A program made the translations under genes and the position numbers. A stretch of 64,000 bases of DNA from Arthrobacter ulcerisalmonis. GTDB lineage: Bacteria; Actinomycetota; Actinomycetes; Actinomycetales; Micrococcaceae. Numbering within the stretch: position 1 is the first letter of the stretch; each line of letters opens with the position of its first letter. Under the pieces are notes generated by a model. It ran no database searches. It was not told the DNA's origin and worked only from the letters and a program-made list of their open reading frames with translations. Shown here one piece after another: positions 54,514 to 64,000 of this stretch. The stretch is taken from assembly GCF_900609065.1 (NCBI RefSeq), contig NZ_UXAU01000009.1:124001-188000 (forward strand), read 5' to 3'.

Positions 54514-55887
54514 TCAGCACTCAATCACGTTGACCGCGAGGCCTCCGCGGGAGGTCTCCTTGTATTTGGTTTTCATGTCCGCTCCTGTCTCACGCATGGT
54601 TTTGATGGCTTTATCCAGCGAAACCTTATGGCTGCCGTCGCCGTGCAGTGCCAGCCGTGCAGCGTTGATGGCTTTCACGCTGGCGATCGCGTTCCGTTCG
54701 ATGCAGGGAATCTGTACCAGGCCGCCTACGGGGTCGCAGGTCAGGCCAAGGTTGTGCTCGATCCCCACTTCGGCGGCGTTTTCCACCTGTTCGGGGGTGC
54801 CGCCCAGCACCTCGCAGAGCCCGGCTGCCGCCATAGAGCAGGCCGAGCCCACCTCACCTTGGCAACCGACTTCGGCGCCGGAGATGGAGGCATTGATCTT
54901 GAAGAGGATGCCGACGGCGGCCGCCGTCAGCAGGAAACGGACCACCCCGTCGTCGTCGGCTCCCGGAACAAATTTGATGTAGTAGTGGAGGACGGCGGGC
55001 ACGATTCCCGCCGCGCCGTTGGTGGGCGCGGTGACAATGCGGCCGCCGGCAGCATTTTCCTCATTCACCGCCAGAGCAAACAGGTTCACCCATTCCATGG
55101 CCCGGAGCGGATCCGTGACACCGGTGTCCGCGGTCAGCGTGCGGAACAGCGACGGCGCCCGGCGCTTGACTTTGAGTCCGCCAGGAAGGATGCCCTCGGC
55201 GGCGCAGCCGTTGTCAACGCATTCGCGCATCACGGCCCACAGCTTCAGTAGGCTCTCGCGGAGCTCCACCTCGCTGCGCCATACCAGCTCGTTGGCGAGC
55301 ATCACATCAGAGATGGACATTCCCTCGCGCTTACAGATCCCCAGGAGTTCGTCAGCGGTGGTGAAGGGGTACGGCAAGGGCGTTTCATCCGCCACCACCT
55401 GGTCGCCGGGGTTGGCATCGCCGTCAACAACGAAGCCGCCCCCAATGGAATAGAAGCTGCGTTCGCTCAGGACAGAACCGGTATGGTCCAGTGCGCGGAA
55501 AGTCATGCCGTTGGGGTGGGCTGGCAGGGACTTACGGCGGTGCAGGAGCACGTCTTCCTCCCAGTTGAAGTCCACCCGGTGATTTCCACCGATCCGGAGT
55601 TCGGCGTCCAGAGCGGCGGCAGCCACTTGATCGTCTGCGGTGGCGGTGTTCACCGTTTCCGGGTCGAGGCCCTGCAGGCCCAAGACCACTGCCTTGTCGG
55701 AGCCATGGCCGCGGCCCGTTGCACCGAGTGATCCGAAGAGTTCGGACTGAACTCGGACCGTGTCGTGTAGATGGCCGTCCGCTTTAAGTCCTTCGGCAAA
55801 CAGTTTCGCTGCCCGCATCGGACCGACCGTGTGTGATGAGGACGGCCCGATGCCAACAGAGAAAAGATCCAAGGCGCTGAGAGCCAT
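54514..55887 (-). CDS. sdaA: L-serine ammonia-lyase (iron-sulfur type)
   Basis: Deaminates serine to pyruvate and ammonia. 457 residues, single-chain form. The N-terminal [18 protein letters not shown] and the C-terminal cysteines ([32 protein letters not shown]) for the 4Fe-4S cluster are present. Adjacent to soxG with no gap. It consumes the serine made by GlyA from sarcosine-derived glycine. Confidence 0.96.
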   Translation of the reverse strand: MALSALDLFSVGIGPSSSHTVGPMRAAKLFAEGLKADGHLHDTVRVQSELFGSLGATGRGHGSDKAVVLGLQGLDPETVNTATADDQVAAAALDAELRIGGNHRVDFNWEEDVLLHRRKSLPAHPNGMTFRALDHTGSVLSERSFYSIGGGFVVDGDANPGDQVVADETPLPYPFTTADELLGICKREGMSISDVMLANELVWRSEVELRESLLKLWAVMRECVDNGCAAEGILPGGLKVKRRAPSLFRTLTADTGVTDPLRAMEWVNLFALAVNEENAAGGRIVTAPTNGAAGIVPAVLHYYIKFVPGADDDGVVRFLLTAAAVGILFKINASISGAEVGCQGEVGSACSMAAAGLCEVLGGTPEQVENAAEVGIEHNLGLTCDPVGGLVQIPCIERNAIASVKAINAARLALHGDGSHKVSLDKAIKTMRETGADMKTKYKETSRGGLAVNVIEC

Positions 55888-56523
55888 TTAGGGGACCTCT
55901 GGCGAGGCGTACTCGCGCATTGCATCGAGGAGCCAGCGGCCCAGGAAGTCCGCGAAGGAGGCGCGGGGGAAGAGGCGGAAGCTCTCTTCCCCGGTCTTCT
56001 GCAGGACCACCGGAATGTTGCCTACCTCAGTGTTCAGCGCGGTTTCCGGGGTGAAGCTGCGGGGGTGCAGATCCAGGGAGCAGCCCTTCTCAAGAACAGC
56101 GCGAGCATGCGGTCCGGAGAGCTCGAACGTGGTGCGGTTGGCGGAGAGGTCCACCACCTGGCCGGATGCTTCGCCTAGGGCCTCGATGAGGGAACCAATG
56201 AGGTTGCCGCCCAGGGAATCGTGGGCAGCTTCCGGTGCCACCACCAAGAATTCCGATGGGCCGAGCCAAAGGACGCTGATGCCGTCGGTGCCGCCCACGT
56301 CGCCGCAGCGAGCCGGCAGTCCGCCGGTAGCGGCGGCGATCCTAGCCCCCTCTTCGGAGCTTGGGTCCACGCGAATTCCCGCCATGGTCTGGAAGGGGCC
56401 TTCGGCGAGGACAACCTTGCCTTGGACGGAACCCGCTTTCAGTGCTGCGGTCAGGTGGGAGGCTGGGCTGCGGCGGATGTCCCGGAGTCCATTGATGCCT
56501 TCGATTGCTGCTGTGTTAGCCAT
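55888..56523 (-). CDS. soxG: Sarcosine oxidase gamma subunit
   Basis: 211 residues, the small subunit of heterotetrameric sarcosine oxidase, related to the folate-binding GcvT/YgfZ fold ([33 protein letters not shown]). I use the ATG at 56523 with GAAGGGA upstream; it overlaps the soxA stop by eight bases. Confidence 0.93.
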   Translation of the reverse strand: MANTAAIEGINGLRDIRRSPASHLTAALKAGSVQGKVVLAEGPFQTMAGIRVDPSSEEGARIAAATGGLPARCGDVGGTDGISVLWLGPSEFLVVAPEAAHDSLGGNLIGSLIEALGEASGQVVDLSANRTTFELSGPHARAVLEKGCSLDLHPRSFTPETALNTEVGNIPVVLQKTGEESFRLFPRASFADFLGRWLLDAMREYASPEVP

Positions 56524-59458
56524 CTTTACGGGTCCCTTCGGGGTCAAAAAGTACGGTTTCTGCGACAACGACATCAACTAGCTGGTCACCTGCGGCAGCT
56601 ACGAGGGTTTCACCGATGCGGTTGCGGCCGTTGTGGATCAGTGCCAGGGCGAACGAGCGGCCCAGCGCGGCGCTGTGGTAGCTCGAGGTGACGAAACCTT
56701 GCATGGGAACAGGGCCGTAGGCGGGGTTAGTGGAGCGTCCTTTCTCCACCAACTGGGTGCCTTCTGGCAGCCGTAGGGATGTGTCGGCGGGAAGGACGCT
56801 GACCAGGTGTTTGCGGTCTTCACGCTGGGCATCAGTGCGTGCATAAGAGCGCTTGCCGATGAAGTCCTTGGCTTTGGATACCACCCATTCCATCCCGGCG
56901 TCTTGCGGGGTGACGGTACCGTCCGTGTCCTGGCCGACGATCGGGTAGCCCTTTTCGGCGCGGAGTACGTGCATGGTTTCGGTGCCGTAGGGGGTGATGT
57001 TGAATTCGGCTCCGGCGGCGGCCACAGTTTCCCACGTGTTCAGCCCGTACCAAGCGGGGATGTTGATTTCGTAGGCCAGTTCACCGGAGAACGAGATCCG
57101 GCAGACGCGGGCCTGCACACCGGAGGCGAGGGTGGTTTCGCGGAAGGTCATGAACGGGAAGGCTTCCGCGTCCAGTCCGCCATCCTTGGCCAGTTCCGGG
57201 GCTACCTTCGCCAGGACCGCGCGGGACTTAGGCCCTACGACGGCGATGGTGCTCCACTGTTCGGTCACCGAGGTGCAGTGCACGTCCAGTTCCGGCCATT
57301 CGGTCTGGAGCCATTCCTCCAGCCAGTCCAGTACCTTGGCGGCGCCACCGGTCGTGGTGGTCATGAAGTACCGGTCCTGGTCCAGGCGCAGGGTCACGCC
57401 GTCGTCGAAGATCATGCCGTCCGCCATGCACATCACGCCGTAGCGGGCAGAGCCCGGGGCGAGCTTCTTGAACGCGTTGGTGTAGATCCGGTTGAGGAAT
57501 TCACCGGCGTCCTTGCCTCGGATTTCGATCTTGCCGAGCGTGGTGGCGTCCATGAATCCCACGGAGTCGCGGACTGCGGCGCATTCGCGCAGCACGGCAG
57601 TATCCATGTCTTCCCCGGCTTGCGGGTAGTACCAGGGGCGCTTCCACTGCCCGACGTCCTCGAACAGGGCTTCCTTGGCCACGTGCCAGGGGTGGATCGA
57701 GGTGACACGGGCGGGATCGAACAGTTCGCCTCGCTGACGGCCGGCCAATGCGGCGAACGCCACCGGAGTGAACGGCGCCCGGTAGGTGGTGGTGCCAATG
57801 TCACCGATCCCTCTGGTTGCTTCGCCGGCCGTGCGCAATGCGGCGGCGATGACGCCGATCGCGTTGACACCGGAGGTCTTGCCTTGGTCGTTGGCAGTGC
57901 TGATGGAGGTGTACCGCTTGATGTGCTCCACAGACCGCATGCCAGCGCCCGTGGACCGCAGCACGTCAGCCACTGACTGGTCCCGCTGGAAGTCCACGAA
58001 GTGGTGGTGCCAGTCATCTGGGGTGCCGGCCGTGCCGGGGACCAGCCACAGTTGGCGGGTGGGGGCCGAGGCCTTCACGTCCTGTAGCGGAGCGGGTACA
58101 ACGGCGGATTCGAAGCCGGCGGCGATCGCTGCCGACGCACCGGCGGAGATGCCTTCGGCGATGCAATCGGTCAAGGCGAAGCTGCCGCGGCCGGAACCGA
58201 CACTCTGCTGGTTGGGGACCACGGTGCTCGGCACAAATGCGGCCAAGTCATCATCCCAGCGAAGTTTGCCCTGCCGCTGGGAGTGGAGGTGCACCAGCGG
58301 GCTCCAGCCACCGGAGACAGCCAAGAGATCGCAGGCGATCTCTTCGACGCCGGAGGTCAGTTCCCCGTCGTCGTTGATGCTGCGCACGGTCACACCGTCA
58401 AGCCGGGAATTCGGACCGGCCGAGGTATCTGCAACGGCACTGCCGATCAGCACGCGCATGCCTGATTCGACGGCGGTAGCTGCCACTGCACTGAGCACCG
58501 CGCGGGCGTCGACGACAGCGGCAACATTGACGCCGGCGGCGCAAAGGTCCGCGGCAAGGGCGTAAGCGCTGTCGTTGGTGGTGCTGATGAGCACCCGCTG
58601 CCCGGCAGCAACTGCATAACGGTTGAGGTAGCTGCGGACGGCGGAGGCCAACATGATGCCGGGGCGGTCGTTGTTCTCGAAGACCAGCGGACGTTCGTGG
58701 GCGCCGGGGGCCAGGACCACTTGGTTGGCACGCACGTGCCAGATCCGCTGCCGGGATACGCCGGAAGCCGCGGGGCTGGAGAGGTGATCGGTACGGTTCT
58801 GGACCGCGATGACGTAGTTGGCGTCGTAGGCTCCGAAAGCGGTGGTGCGGTTCAGGACAGTTGATTCGGTGGCCGAGACGAGCTCGGCTTCGACGTCCGC
58901 CACCCATTCCAGGGCGGGCTTGCCCTCAATGGTTTCGGCCTGGCCGGGTGCAGTGGAACAGGACAAGAGCGAGCCGCCCAGTTCGGGCTGGTCGTCCATC
59001 AGCATCACGCGGGCACCGGTGCGGACAGCTTCGCGGGCCGCAGCCAGGCCGGCAGGACCGCCACCAATCACCAGGACGTCGGTGTGGACGTACTTCTTGT
59101 CGTATTCGGCGTGGTCCTCTTCTGGATCCAGCCGGCCCAGCCCGTTGAGCAGGTCCGCCTGCAGGCCGTCCACCAGAGTGACGGTGGTCGCGGGAAGCAT
59201 GGATTCGGCCACGTGGCCGGGGAACCGCGGCTCGATCCTGACCAGGGCGTTGGTTTCCTCCACGCCGGAGGACATGATGCCGCGAGGGCGGTCCTCGTAG
59301 AGGGAGTTGCCGACGGCGATGCGGCCGTTGGCCAGCATGGCCGAGGCCAGTGTATCGCCAGGATGGCCTACAAATTCCTCGCCGTTTACGGTGAAACGCC
59401 AGGTGATGCTGCGGTCGATGCGTCCGCCGGCGGCGAGGCGGGCGTGCTGGGAAGTCAC
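56516..59458 (-). CDS. soxA: Sarcosine oxidase alpha subunit
   Basis: 980 residues. An N-terminal ferredoxin-like 2Fe-2S-type domain is followed by an NAD-binding Rossmann domain ([18 protein letters not shown]) and a C-terminal aminomethyltransferase-like domain ([23 protein letters not shown], [15 protein letters not shown]) that transfers the methylene to THF. The full complex turns sarcosine into glycine, 5,10-methylene-THF or formaldehyde, and hydrogen peroxide. Confidence 0.96.
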   Translation of the reverse strand: MTSQHARLAAGGRIDRSITWRFTVNGEEFVGHPGDTLASAMLANGRIAVGNSLYEDRPRGIMSSGVEETNALVRIEPRFPGHVAESMLPATTVTLVDGLQADLLNGLGRLDPEEDHAEYDKKYVHTDVLVIGGGPAGLAAAREAVRTGARVMLMDDQPELGGSLLSCSTAPGQAETIEGKPALEWVADVEAELVSATESTVLNRTTAFGAYDANYVIAVQNRTDHLSSPAASGVSRQRIWHVRANQVVLAPGAHERPLVFENNDRPGIMLASAVRSYLNRYAVAAGQRVLISTTNDSAYALAADLCAAGVNVAAVVDARAVLSAVAATAVESGMRVLIGSAVADTSAGPNSRLDGVTVRSINDDGELTSGVEEIACDLLAVSGGWSPLVHLHSQRQGKLRWDDDLAAFVPSTVVPNQQSVGSGRGSFALTDCIAEGISAGASAAIAAGFESAVVPAPLQDVKASAPTRQLWLVPGTAGTPDDWHHHFVDFQRDQSVADVLRSTGAGMRSVEHIKRYTSISTANDQGKTSGVNAIGVIAAALRTAGEATRGIGDIGTTTYRAPFTPVAFAALAGRQRGELFDPARVTSIHPWHVAKEALFEDVGQWKRPWYYPQAGEDMDTAVLRECAAVRDSVGFMDATTLGKIEIRGKDAGEFLNRIYTNAFKKLAPGSARYGVMCMADGMIFDDGVTLRLDQDRYFMTTTTGGAAKVLDWLEEWLQTEWPELDVHCTSVTEQWSTIAVVGPKSRAVLAKVAPELAKDGGLDAEAFPFMTFRETTLASGVQARVCRISFSGELAYEINIPAWYGLNTWETVAAAGAEFNITPYGTETMHVLRAEKGYPIVGQDTDGTVTPQDAGMEWVVSKAKDFIGKRSYARTDAQREDRKHLVSVLPADTSLRLPEGTQLVEKGRSTNPAYGPVPMQGFVTSSYHSAALGRSFALALIHNGRNRIGETLVAAAGDQLVDVVVAETVLFDPEGTRKDG

Positions 59459-59874
59459 TTGGTTGCTCCTTCCGGGGCGGTGGTGCTGGGGGTTGGATCC
59501 GTGGGGGCGATGCTTGTGCCGGAAATATTCGGAGCCGCGGTCCCGGTAGTGGTGCTGTCAGCGGCAAGACTCGCGGTGCCGGCTTCAGATGCCGGGCCCG
59601 GCGCGTCCGGGCGGGGCGCTCCCATCGGGTAGATGGCCTGGATGTCGTAGGTGACGGTGTCGCGGAGCATGTTGAACCACTGCCTGCATCCGGTGCTATG
59701 CAGCCAGCGCTCGGCGAAAATGCCTTTGGTGTTGGCCCGGTAGAACAGGAAATGAGCCCATTCGCGGTCGTTTAGTTCGTTCGGGTTCTCCGGGTACGGA
59801 ACGTGGGCCTGGCCGCCGTAGTGGAACTCGGTCTCGTCGCGCGAGCCGCAGTTAGGGCATGAGATGAGCAGCAT
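59455..59874 (-). CDS. soxD: Sarcosine oxidase delta subunit with extended C-terminus
   Basis: 139 residues. Zinc ligands Cys6, Cys9, His59 and Cys63 are all present (SCPNCG, WLHSTGC). The core ends near residue 100. An extra tail of about 40 residues rich in Ala, Pro, Ser and Thr follows, longer than usual for the family. It overlaps soxA by four bases. Confidence 0.94.
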   Translation of the reverse strand: MLLISCPNCGSRDETEFHYGGQAHVPYPENPNELNDREWAHFLFYRANTKGIFAERWLHSTGCRQWFNMLRDTVTYDIQAIYPMGAPRPDAPGPASEAGTASLAADSTTTGTAAPNISGTSIAPTDPTPSTTAPEGATK

Positions 59875-59903
59875 GTGCGTCTTCTTTCTATGGTCGCTGG
59901 CGG

Positions 59904-61124
59904 CTAGTGGGCCACGGCGGCTGCGCCGTGTTCGTCGATGAGTGCGCCGGTTTCGAAGCGTTCCAGCGCGAAGGGTTTGTTGAGTTTGTGCGGCGTTCCC
60001 GTGGCGATGGTGTGGGCGAAGGTGAAACCCGCTGAGGGAGTGCCTTTGAAGCCGCCGGTTCCCCAGCCGCAGTTGACGAACATGTTCTCCACCGGAGTGG
60101 TGCCAACAATCGGGGAGGCGTCCAGGGTGGTGTCGACGATGCCGCCCCAGGTCCGGAGCACGTGGGCCCGGGCGAAAATGGGGAACAACTCGACGGCAGC
60201 AGCCATCTGGTGTTCGATCACGTGAAAGGACCCGCGTTGGCCGTAGCCGTTGTAGGAGTCCACTCCGGCGCCCATGACCAACTCGCCCTTGTGCGCCTGG
60301 GAAACGTAGACGTGGACGTGGTTGGACATGACCACGGTGGGGTGGACGGGTTCGTGTAGCTCGGAAACCAGCGCCTGCAGTGGGTGGGACTGGATGGGCA
60401 GTTCAAAGCCGGCCATCTCGGCCAGGACCGAACTGTGCCCGGCGGCGCACAGGCCTACCTTCTCGGTGTTGATGGTGCCGCGGTTGGTCTTGACGCCGGT
60501 GACTCTGTTGCCGTTCTTGACGAAGCCGGTGACTTCGCAGTTCTGGATGATGTCCACGCCGAGTTCGTCGCATTTGCGGGCGAAGGCCCACGCGACGTGG
60601 TCGTGCTTGGCGATGCCTGCGCGCGGCTGGTAGGTAGCACCCATGACGGGGTAGCGGATGTTGTCGTTGATGTTCAGGATGGGGCAGAGTTCCTTGACCT
60701 GCTGCGGATCCAACCATTCGGCGTCCACGCCGTTGAGTTTGTTGGCGCCCACCCGGCGCATGCTCTCGCGGACGTCGCCGAGGGTGTGTGCAAGATTCAT
60801 CACGCCGCGCTGGCTGAAGAGGAAGTCGTATTCAAGCTCCTCAGGCAGGACTTCCCAGAGCTTGAGTGCGTGCTCGTAGATGGCCGCACTCTCGTCCCAC
60901 AGGTAGTTGGACCGGATGATGGTGGTGTTCCGCGCCATGTTGCCACCGGCCAGCCAGCCCTTTTCGAGGACGGCGATGTTGGTCATCCCGTGGTTCTTCG
61001 CCAGGAAGTAGGCAGTAGCTAGGCCATGCCCGCCGCCGCCCACAATGATGGCGTCGTAGGAGGACTTAGGCTCCGGGTTGCGCCAGAGAAAATCCGGGTG
61101 CTCCGGAAGCTGGTGCGTGCTCAC
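59904..61124 (-). CDS. soxB: Sarcosine oxidase beta subunit
   Basis: 406 residues, the catalytic flavoprotein subunit. The FAD site is [17 protein letters not shown]. The region [16 protein letters not shown] holds the histidine expected to bind FMN covalently. The C-terminal [16 protein letters not shown] closes the flavin site. It overlaps glyA by four bases. Confidence 0.96.
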   Translation of the reverse strand: MSTHQLPEHPDFLWRNPEPKSSYDAIIVGGGGHGLATAYFLAKNHGMTNIAVLEKGWLAGGNMARNTTIIRSNYLWDESAAIYEHALKLWEVLPEELEYDFLFSQRGVMNLAHTLGDVRESMRRVGANKLNGVDAEWLDPQQVKELCPILNINDNIRYPVMGATYQPRAGIAKHDHVAWAFARKCDELGVDIIQNCEVTGFVKNGNRVTGVKTNRGTINTEKVGLCAAGHSSVLAEMAGFELPIQSHPLQALVSELHEPVHPTVVMSNHVHVYVSQAHKGELVMGAGVDSYNGYGQRGSFHVIEHQMAAAVELFPIFARAHVLRTWGGIVDTTLDASPIVGTTPVENMFVNCGWGTGGFKGTPSAGFTFAHTIATGTPHKLNKPFALERFETGALIDEHGAAAVAH

Positions 61125-62470
61125 TGGGCTGCTCCAATCAAGTCTGGGTCGAGGGCGGCAACGTCCGCGCCGTCTTTGACGCGGGAAAGGTGAGGGTACA
61201 GGGGGAACTGGTCGGCCAGTGCGCTAACGCGTGCATGGAGTTGGGCCACGGTCTCGTTATCAATGGCACCAGTGCCTGCCGCGGCGATCAGCGCTGTTGC
61301 GATGATGTCGGCGACCTCGGTGAATTCAGTAGCGCCAAAGCCGCGGGTAGCGAGGGCGGGAGTACCGATCCGAAGACCGGAAGAAACCATCGGCGGGCGG
61401 GGATCGAACGGGACGGCGTTGCGGTTGACCGTGATGCCGATCCGGTGCAACGTGTCTTCGGCCTGCTGGCCGTCGAGTTCGGAGTTGCGCAGGTCCACTA
61501 GGACCAGGTGAACGTCGGTTCCGCCGTTGACCACGGAGATGCCGGCCGCGGCGACGTCGTCGCGGAGTAAGCGGTCAGCCAGAAGCTTTGATCCCTGCAA
61601 GACTCGCTCCTGGCGTTCCTTGAATTCGGGGCTGGCGGCCAGCTTGAAGGCCACGGCCTTGGCAGCGATGACGTGCTCTAGAGGTCCACCCTGCTGGCCG
61701 GGGAAGACAGCGCTGTTGATCTTCTTGGCGTAGATCTCCTTGGCCAGGATGACGCCGCCGCGCGGGCCGCCGAGGGTCTTATGCGTAGTGGTAGTGACGA
61801 CATCTGCGTAGGGCACAGGGTTCGGGTGCAGGCCGGCGGCCACCAAGCCCGCGAAGTGCGCCATGTCCACCATCAGGTAAGCACCGACGAGGTCGGCGAT
61901 TCGACGGAATTCGGCGAAATCAAGCTGCCGGGAATACGCGGACCAACCAGCAACGATCAATTTCGGCCGGTGCTCTAAGGCCAGTGCTTCCACCTCAGCC
62001 ATGTCCACCCGAAGATCGGATTCACTCACGTGGTACGGGACCACGTTGTAGAGCTTGCCGGAGAAGTTAATCTTCATACCGTGGGTCAGGTGCCCGCCAT
62101 GGGCCAAGCTCAGGCCCATAATGGTGTCGCCAGGGTTCAGCAGCGCGAACATGGCCGCGGCGTTGGCCTGCGCACCAGAATGCGGCTGGACGTTCGCGAA
62201 CTCCGCACCGAACAGGTCCTTCACGCGGTCGATAGCGAGCTGCTCAACCACGTCAACGTGCTCGCAGCCGCCATAGTAGCGCTTACCCGGATAGCCCTCG
62301 GCGTACTTATTGGTCAGCACCGACCCCTGCGCCTCCATGACCGCGGACGGGGCAAAATTCTCCGACGCGATCATTTCTAGCGTTGACTGCTGGCGGATCA
62401 GCTCATCGGTAATGGCCGCCTGGACCTCGGGATCGGTGACCGCAAGCGACTGAGTGAGGTTGTTCATCAT
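61121..62470 (-). CDS. glyA: Serine hydroxymethyltransferase
   Basis: PLP enzyme interconverting glycine plus methylene-THF and serine. About 449 residues. The PLP lysine lies in [24 protein letters not shown] and [13 protein letters not shown] are present. First gene of the sarcosine operon, preceded by GAAAGAGG and the ATGATG pair (62470 or 62467). It is probably a pathway-specific copy, distinct from a housekeeping glyA. Confidence 0.96.
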   Translation of the reverse strand: MMNNLTQSLAVTDPEVQAAITDELIRQQSTLEMIASENFAPSAVMEAQGSVLTNKYAEGYPGKRYYGGCEHVDVVEQLAIDRVKDLFGAEFANVQPHSGAQANAAAMFALLNPGDTIMGLSLAHGGHLTHGMKINFSGKLYNVVPYHVSESDLRVDMAEVEALALEHRPKLIVAGWSAYSRQLDFAEFRRIADLVGAYLMVDMAHFAGLVAAGLHPNPVPYADVVTTTTHKTLGGPRGGVILAKEIYAKKINSAVFPGQQGGPLEHVIAAKAVAFKLAASPEFKERQERVLQGSKLLADRLLRDDVAAAGISVVNGGTDVHLVLVDLRNSELDGQQAEDTLHRIGITVNRNAVPFDPRPPMVSSGLRIGTPALATRGFGATEFTEVADIIATALIAAAGTGAIDNETVAQLHARVSALADQFPLYPHLSRVKDGADVAALDPDLIGAAQ

Positions 62471-62492
62471 AATGACCTCTTTCGAATTCTCT

Positions 62493-62519
62493 ATGCAACG
62501 CTGTTGTGTGTGATGCAAC
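62493..62519. promoter_or_regulatory. Direct repeats ATGCAAC in the glyA promoter
   Basis: ATGCAAC occurs at 62493-62499 and 62513-62519, 20 bases apart (two helical turns). The reverse form GTTGCAT occurs on the other side of the divergent region at 62657-62663. Candidate binding sites of a sarcosine-responsive regulator. Confidence 0.5.
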
Positions 62520-62648
62520 ACTATCTCTCGTCGACTGTAAGGTCAATCACTTTTCGCTGTGCCGACAAGAGTGTTGACTGACGCAGAAAAGCCCACATAA
62601 GGGTTGAAATTGACTCTTGACTGTGGTGCGGGTCACCTCTAATCTGGA

Positions 62649-62673
62649 GCAACCATGTTGCATTGAAAGCAAC
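62649..62673. promoter_or_regulatory. Alternating GCAAC/GTTGC half-sites before the MHS transporter
   Basis: GCAAC-N3-GTTGC (62649-62661) and GTTGC-N7-GCAAC (62657-62673) share their middle half-site. It lies 25 bases before the transporter ATG. Same core as the glyA-side repeats. Confidence 0.5.
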
Positions 62674-62697
62674 GCCCCAACTTCAATTGGTGGATAC

Positions 62698-64000
62698 ATG
62701 AGTAACGAAATATCGTCACTGCCTCCGAGTGACCAAATACATCCCGTCAACGGAGACGGCATCAGCAAAGAAACACGCCGCAGAGTTATTGCGGCCAGTT
62801 TCATCGGCAACTTCGTCGAATGGTTCGACTACGCCGTTTACGGCTATCTGGCTGTCACCATCGCAACAGTCTTTTTCCCTGAATCAGATCCCCAGACTGG
62901 TCTCCTCCTGACCTTCGCCCTCTTTGCGATTTCCTTCCTGGTACGACCGCTCGGCGGCTTCGTCTGGGGCCACATCGGGGACAAAGTAGGCCGCCGGACG
63001 GCACTCTCTCTTTCCATCCTGATCATGTCCGGAGCGACTTTCTGCATCGCACTCATCCCGGGCTACGACACCATCGGCATCTGGGCGCCCATCCTGCTCC
63101 TGATCATCAGAGTTGCACAGGGCTTCTCCGCCTCAGGTGAATACGCCGGGGCCTCGGCCTTCCTGGTGGAGTACGCACCCGCGAACAAGCGCGGTCTATA
63201 CGCCGCCGTGGTTCCGGCTAGTACCGCCGCCGGCCTGCTCCTCGGCTCCTTGATCGCAGGTCTGCTGACAATCATGATCAGTACAGAGGCGATGCATAGT
63301 TGGGGCTGGCGGCTGCCCTTCCTGCTAGCGGCCCCCATGGGCCTGATCGGACGGTACATTCGGACCAAGCTGGAAGACACCCCGGTGTTCCGTGAACTCG
63401 CAGCGGAAGACGAAACCATCAAGGCCCCTGTATCCAGCCTGTTCAGGAACCACTGGCGCCAACTCCTCAAGGCTGTAGGTGCTGTCCTGCTCAACGCCGT
63501 CGGCTTCTACGTGATTCTCAGCTACATGCCCACGTATTTGTCTTCAGAACTGGGTCTCGGCCAAACGGAATCATTCCTTGCCACGACCATCGCCCTGGTC
63601 ACCTACATCGGCTTCATCTTCCTCACCGGCATGCTTTCGGACCGATACGGCCGCAAGAAGGTCCTGATGAGCGCATCCGTAGCCTTTATCGTCCTGACGG
63701 TTCCGGCCTTCGCGCTCTTGGGAACTGGAAACTTCCTGGTTATCGTGCTTGTCCAAATTCTCCTCGGCGCGATGCTGACCCTCAATGATGGAACGCTCCC
63801 CAGCTTCCTTGCGGAAATGTTCCCCACCCGCGTCCGCTACAGCGGCTTCGCGGTCAGCTTTAACCTCTCCAACGCTCTCTTCGGCGGCACCGCCCCGTTC
63901 ATGGCAACACTTCTCATCGCGGCCACGTCAAACGACCTGGCGCCCGCCTGGTACCTCGTCGCTGCAGCACTCGTTTCCCTTATCGCGGTGTCCATGTCCA
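62698..64000 (+). CDS. MFS transporter, metabolite:H+ symporter (MHS) family, cut by the window edge
   Basis: The frame stays open to the end of the window (at least 434 residues, C-terminus missing). Signatures: ASFIGNFVEWFDYAVYGYLA, PLGGFVWGHIGDKVGRRTAL, FSASGEYAGASAFLVEYAP and GWRLPFLLAAPMGL, as in ProP-type betaine/proline transporters. Divergent from glyA-sox with shared half-sites, so it probably imports sarcosine, dimethylglycine, betaine or a related compound. Confidence 0.9.
   Translation, partial: MSNEISSLPPSDQIHPVNGDGISKETRRRVIAASFIGNFVEWFDYAVYGYLAVTIATVFFPESDPQTGLLLTFALFAISFLVRPLGGFVWGHIGDKVGRRTALSLSILIMSGATFCIALIPGYDTIGIWAPILLLIIRVAQGFSASGEYAGASAFLVEYAPANKRGLYAAVVPASTAAGLLLGSLIAGLLTIMISTEAMHSWGWRLPFLLAAPMGLIGRYIRTKLEDTPVFRELAAEDETIKAPVSSLFRNHWRQLLKAVGAVLLNAVGFYVILSYMPTYLSSELGLGQTESFLATTIALVTYIGFIFLTGMLSDRYGRKKVLMSASVAFIVLTVPAFALLGTGNFLVIVLVQILLGAMLTLNDGTLPSFLAEMFPTRVRYSGFAVSFNLSNALFGGTAPFMATLLIAATSNDLAPAWYLVAAALVSLIAVSMS

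Noticed and set aside
1..64000. CRISPR arrays, tRNA or rRNA genes
   Set aside because: No regularly spaced repeat arrays and no cloverleaf or rRNA-like sequence were recognised; a dedicated scan could still find a missed tRNA.

Overview
The window is high-GC DNA whose gene content points to an actinobacterium, most likely Arthrobacter sensu lato (Micrococcaceae). This rests on ClpC, DisA, a short MutY without the C-terminal NUDIX-like domain, PxpABC with a biotin carboxylase, and a heterotetrameric sarcosine oxidase operon. That assignment is an inference from gene families and codon use. No rRNA, tRNA or CRISPR array was recognised.

Layout. 0.4-8.2 kb: clpC, an S9 peptidase, an N-acetylglutamate synthase-like GNAT and the PTS-dependent dihydroxyacetone kinase operon dhaKLM. 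8.3-12.4 kb: small envelope proteins, mutY (no usable start codon for the whole domain) and disA. 12.7-18.7 kb: a LacI regulator and a fructoside-utilisation operon (binding protein, two permeases, GH32 enzyme) joined by three copies of one operator-like sequence. 18.7-24.7 kb: an accessory region with a frameshifted LysM lipoprotein, a dead serine recombinase, a pentapeptide-repeat protein with a YkgJ-like cysteine domain, many tiny membrane or lipoprotein genes and short palindromic spacers. 25.2-33 kb: prfC, a fabF-like gene split by an amber codon, and pxpA-pxpBC-accC-gntR. 33.1-38.1 kb: a dense envelope-stress locus with CsbD, AmaP-like, DUF6286, DUF2273 and several Asp23/Gls24 proteins on one strand, facing an ECF sigma factor and a zinc-motif/Asp23 protein on the other. 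38.1-39 kb: a DUF1445 (D-glutamate cyclase family) gene. 39-47 kb: IS and transposon remnants around a PucR regulator, MFS transporter and guanidinobutyrase-like ureohydrolase. 47-52.3 kb: VOC protein, NCS2 purine permease, uricase, MFS transporter. 52.6-64 kb: a long minus-strand one-carbon operon glyA-soxB-soxD-soxA-soxG-sdaA-purU, then pdxS with an internal amber codon. A divergent MHS-type transporter is cut by the window edge.

How the genes work together. The last operon turns sarcosine into glycine and one-carbon units, then serine, then pyruvate and ammonia. PxpABC opens 5-oxoproline to glutamate. An identical 15-bp palindrome lies upstream of both pxpA and the DUF1445 gene, suggesting one GntR-controlled regulon for D-glutamate/5-oxoproline handling even though the loci are about 11 kb apart. 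Uricase, purine permease, PucR and the ureohydrolase suggest scavenging of purine and guanidino nitrogen.

Several otherwise intact genes carry a single lesion: LysM lipoprotein, a second lipoprotein, fabF-like, pdxS and the mutY start. These are either real pseudogenes or residual sequence errors, which reads would settle.
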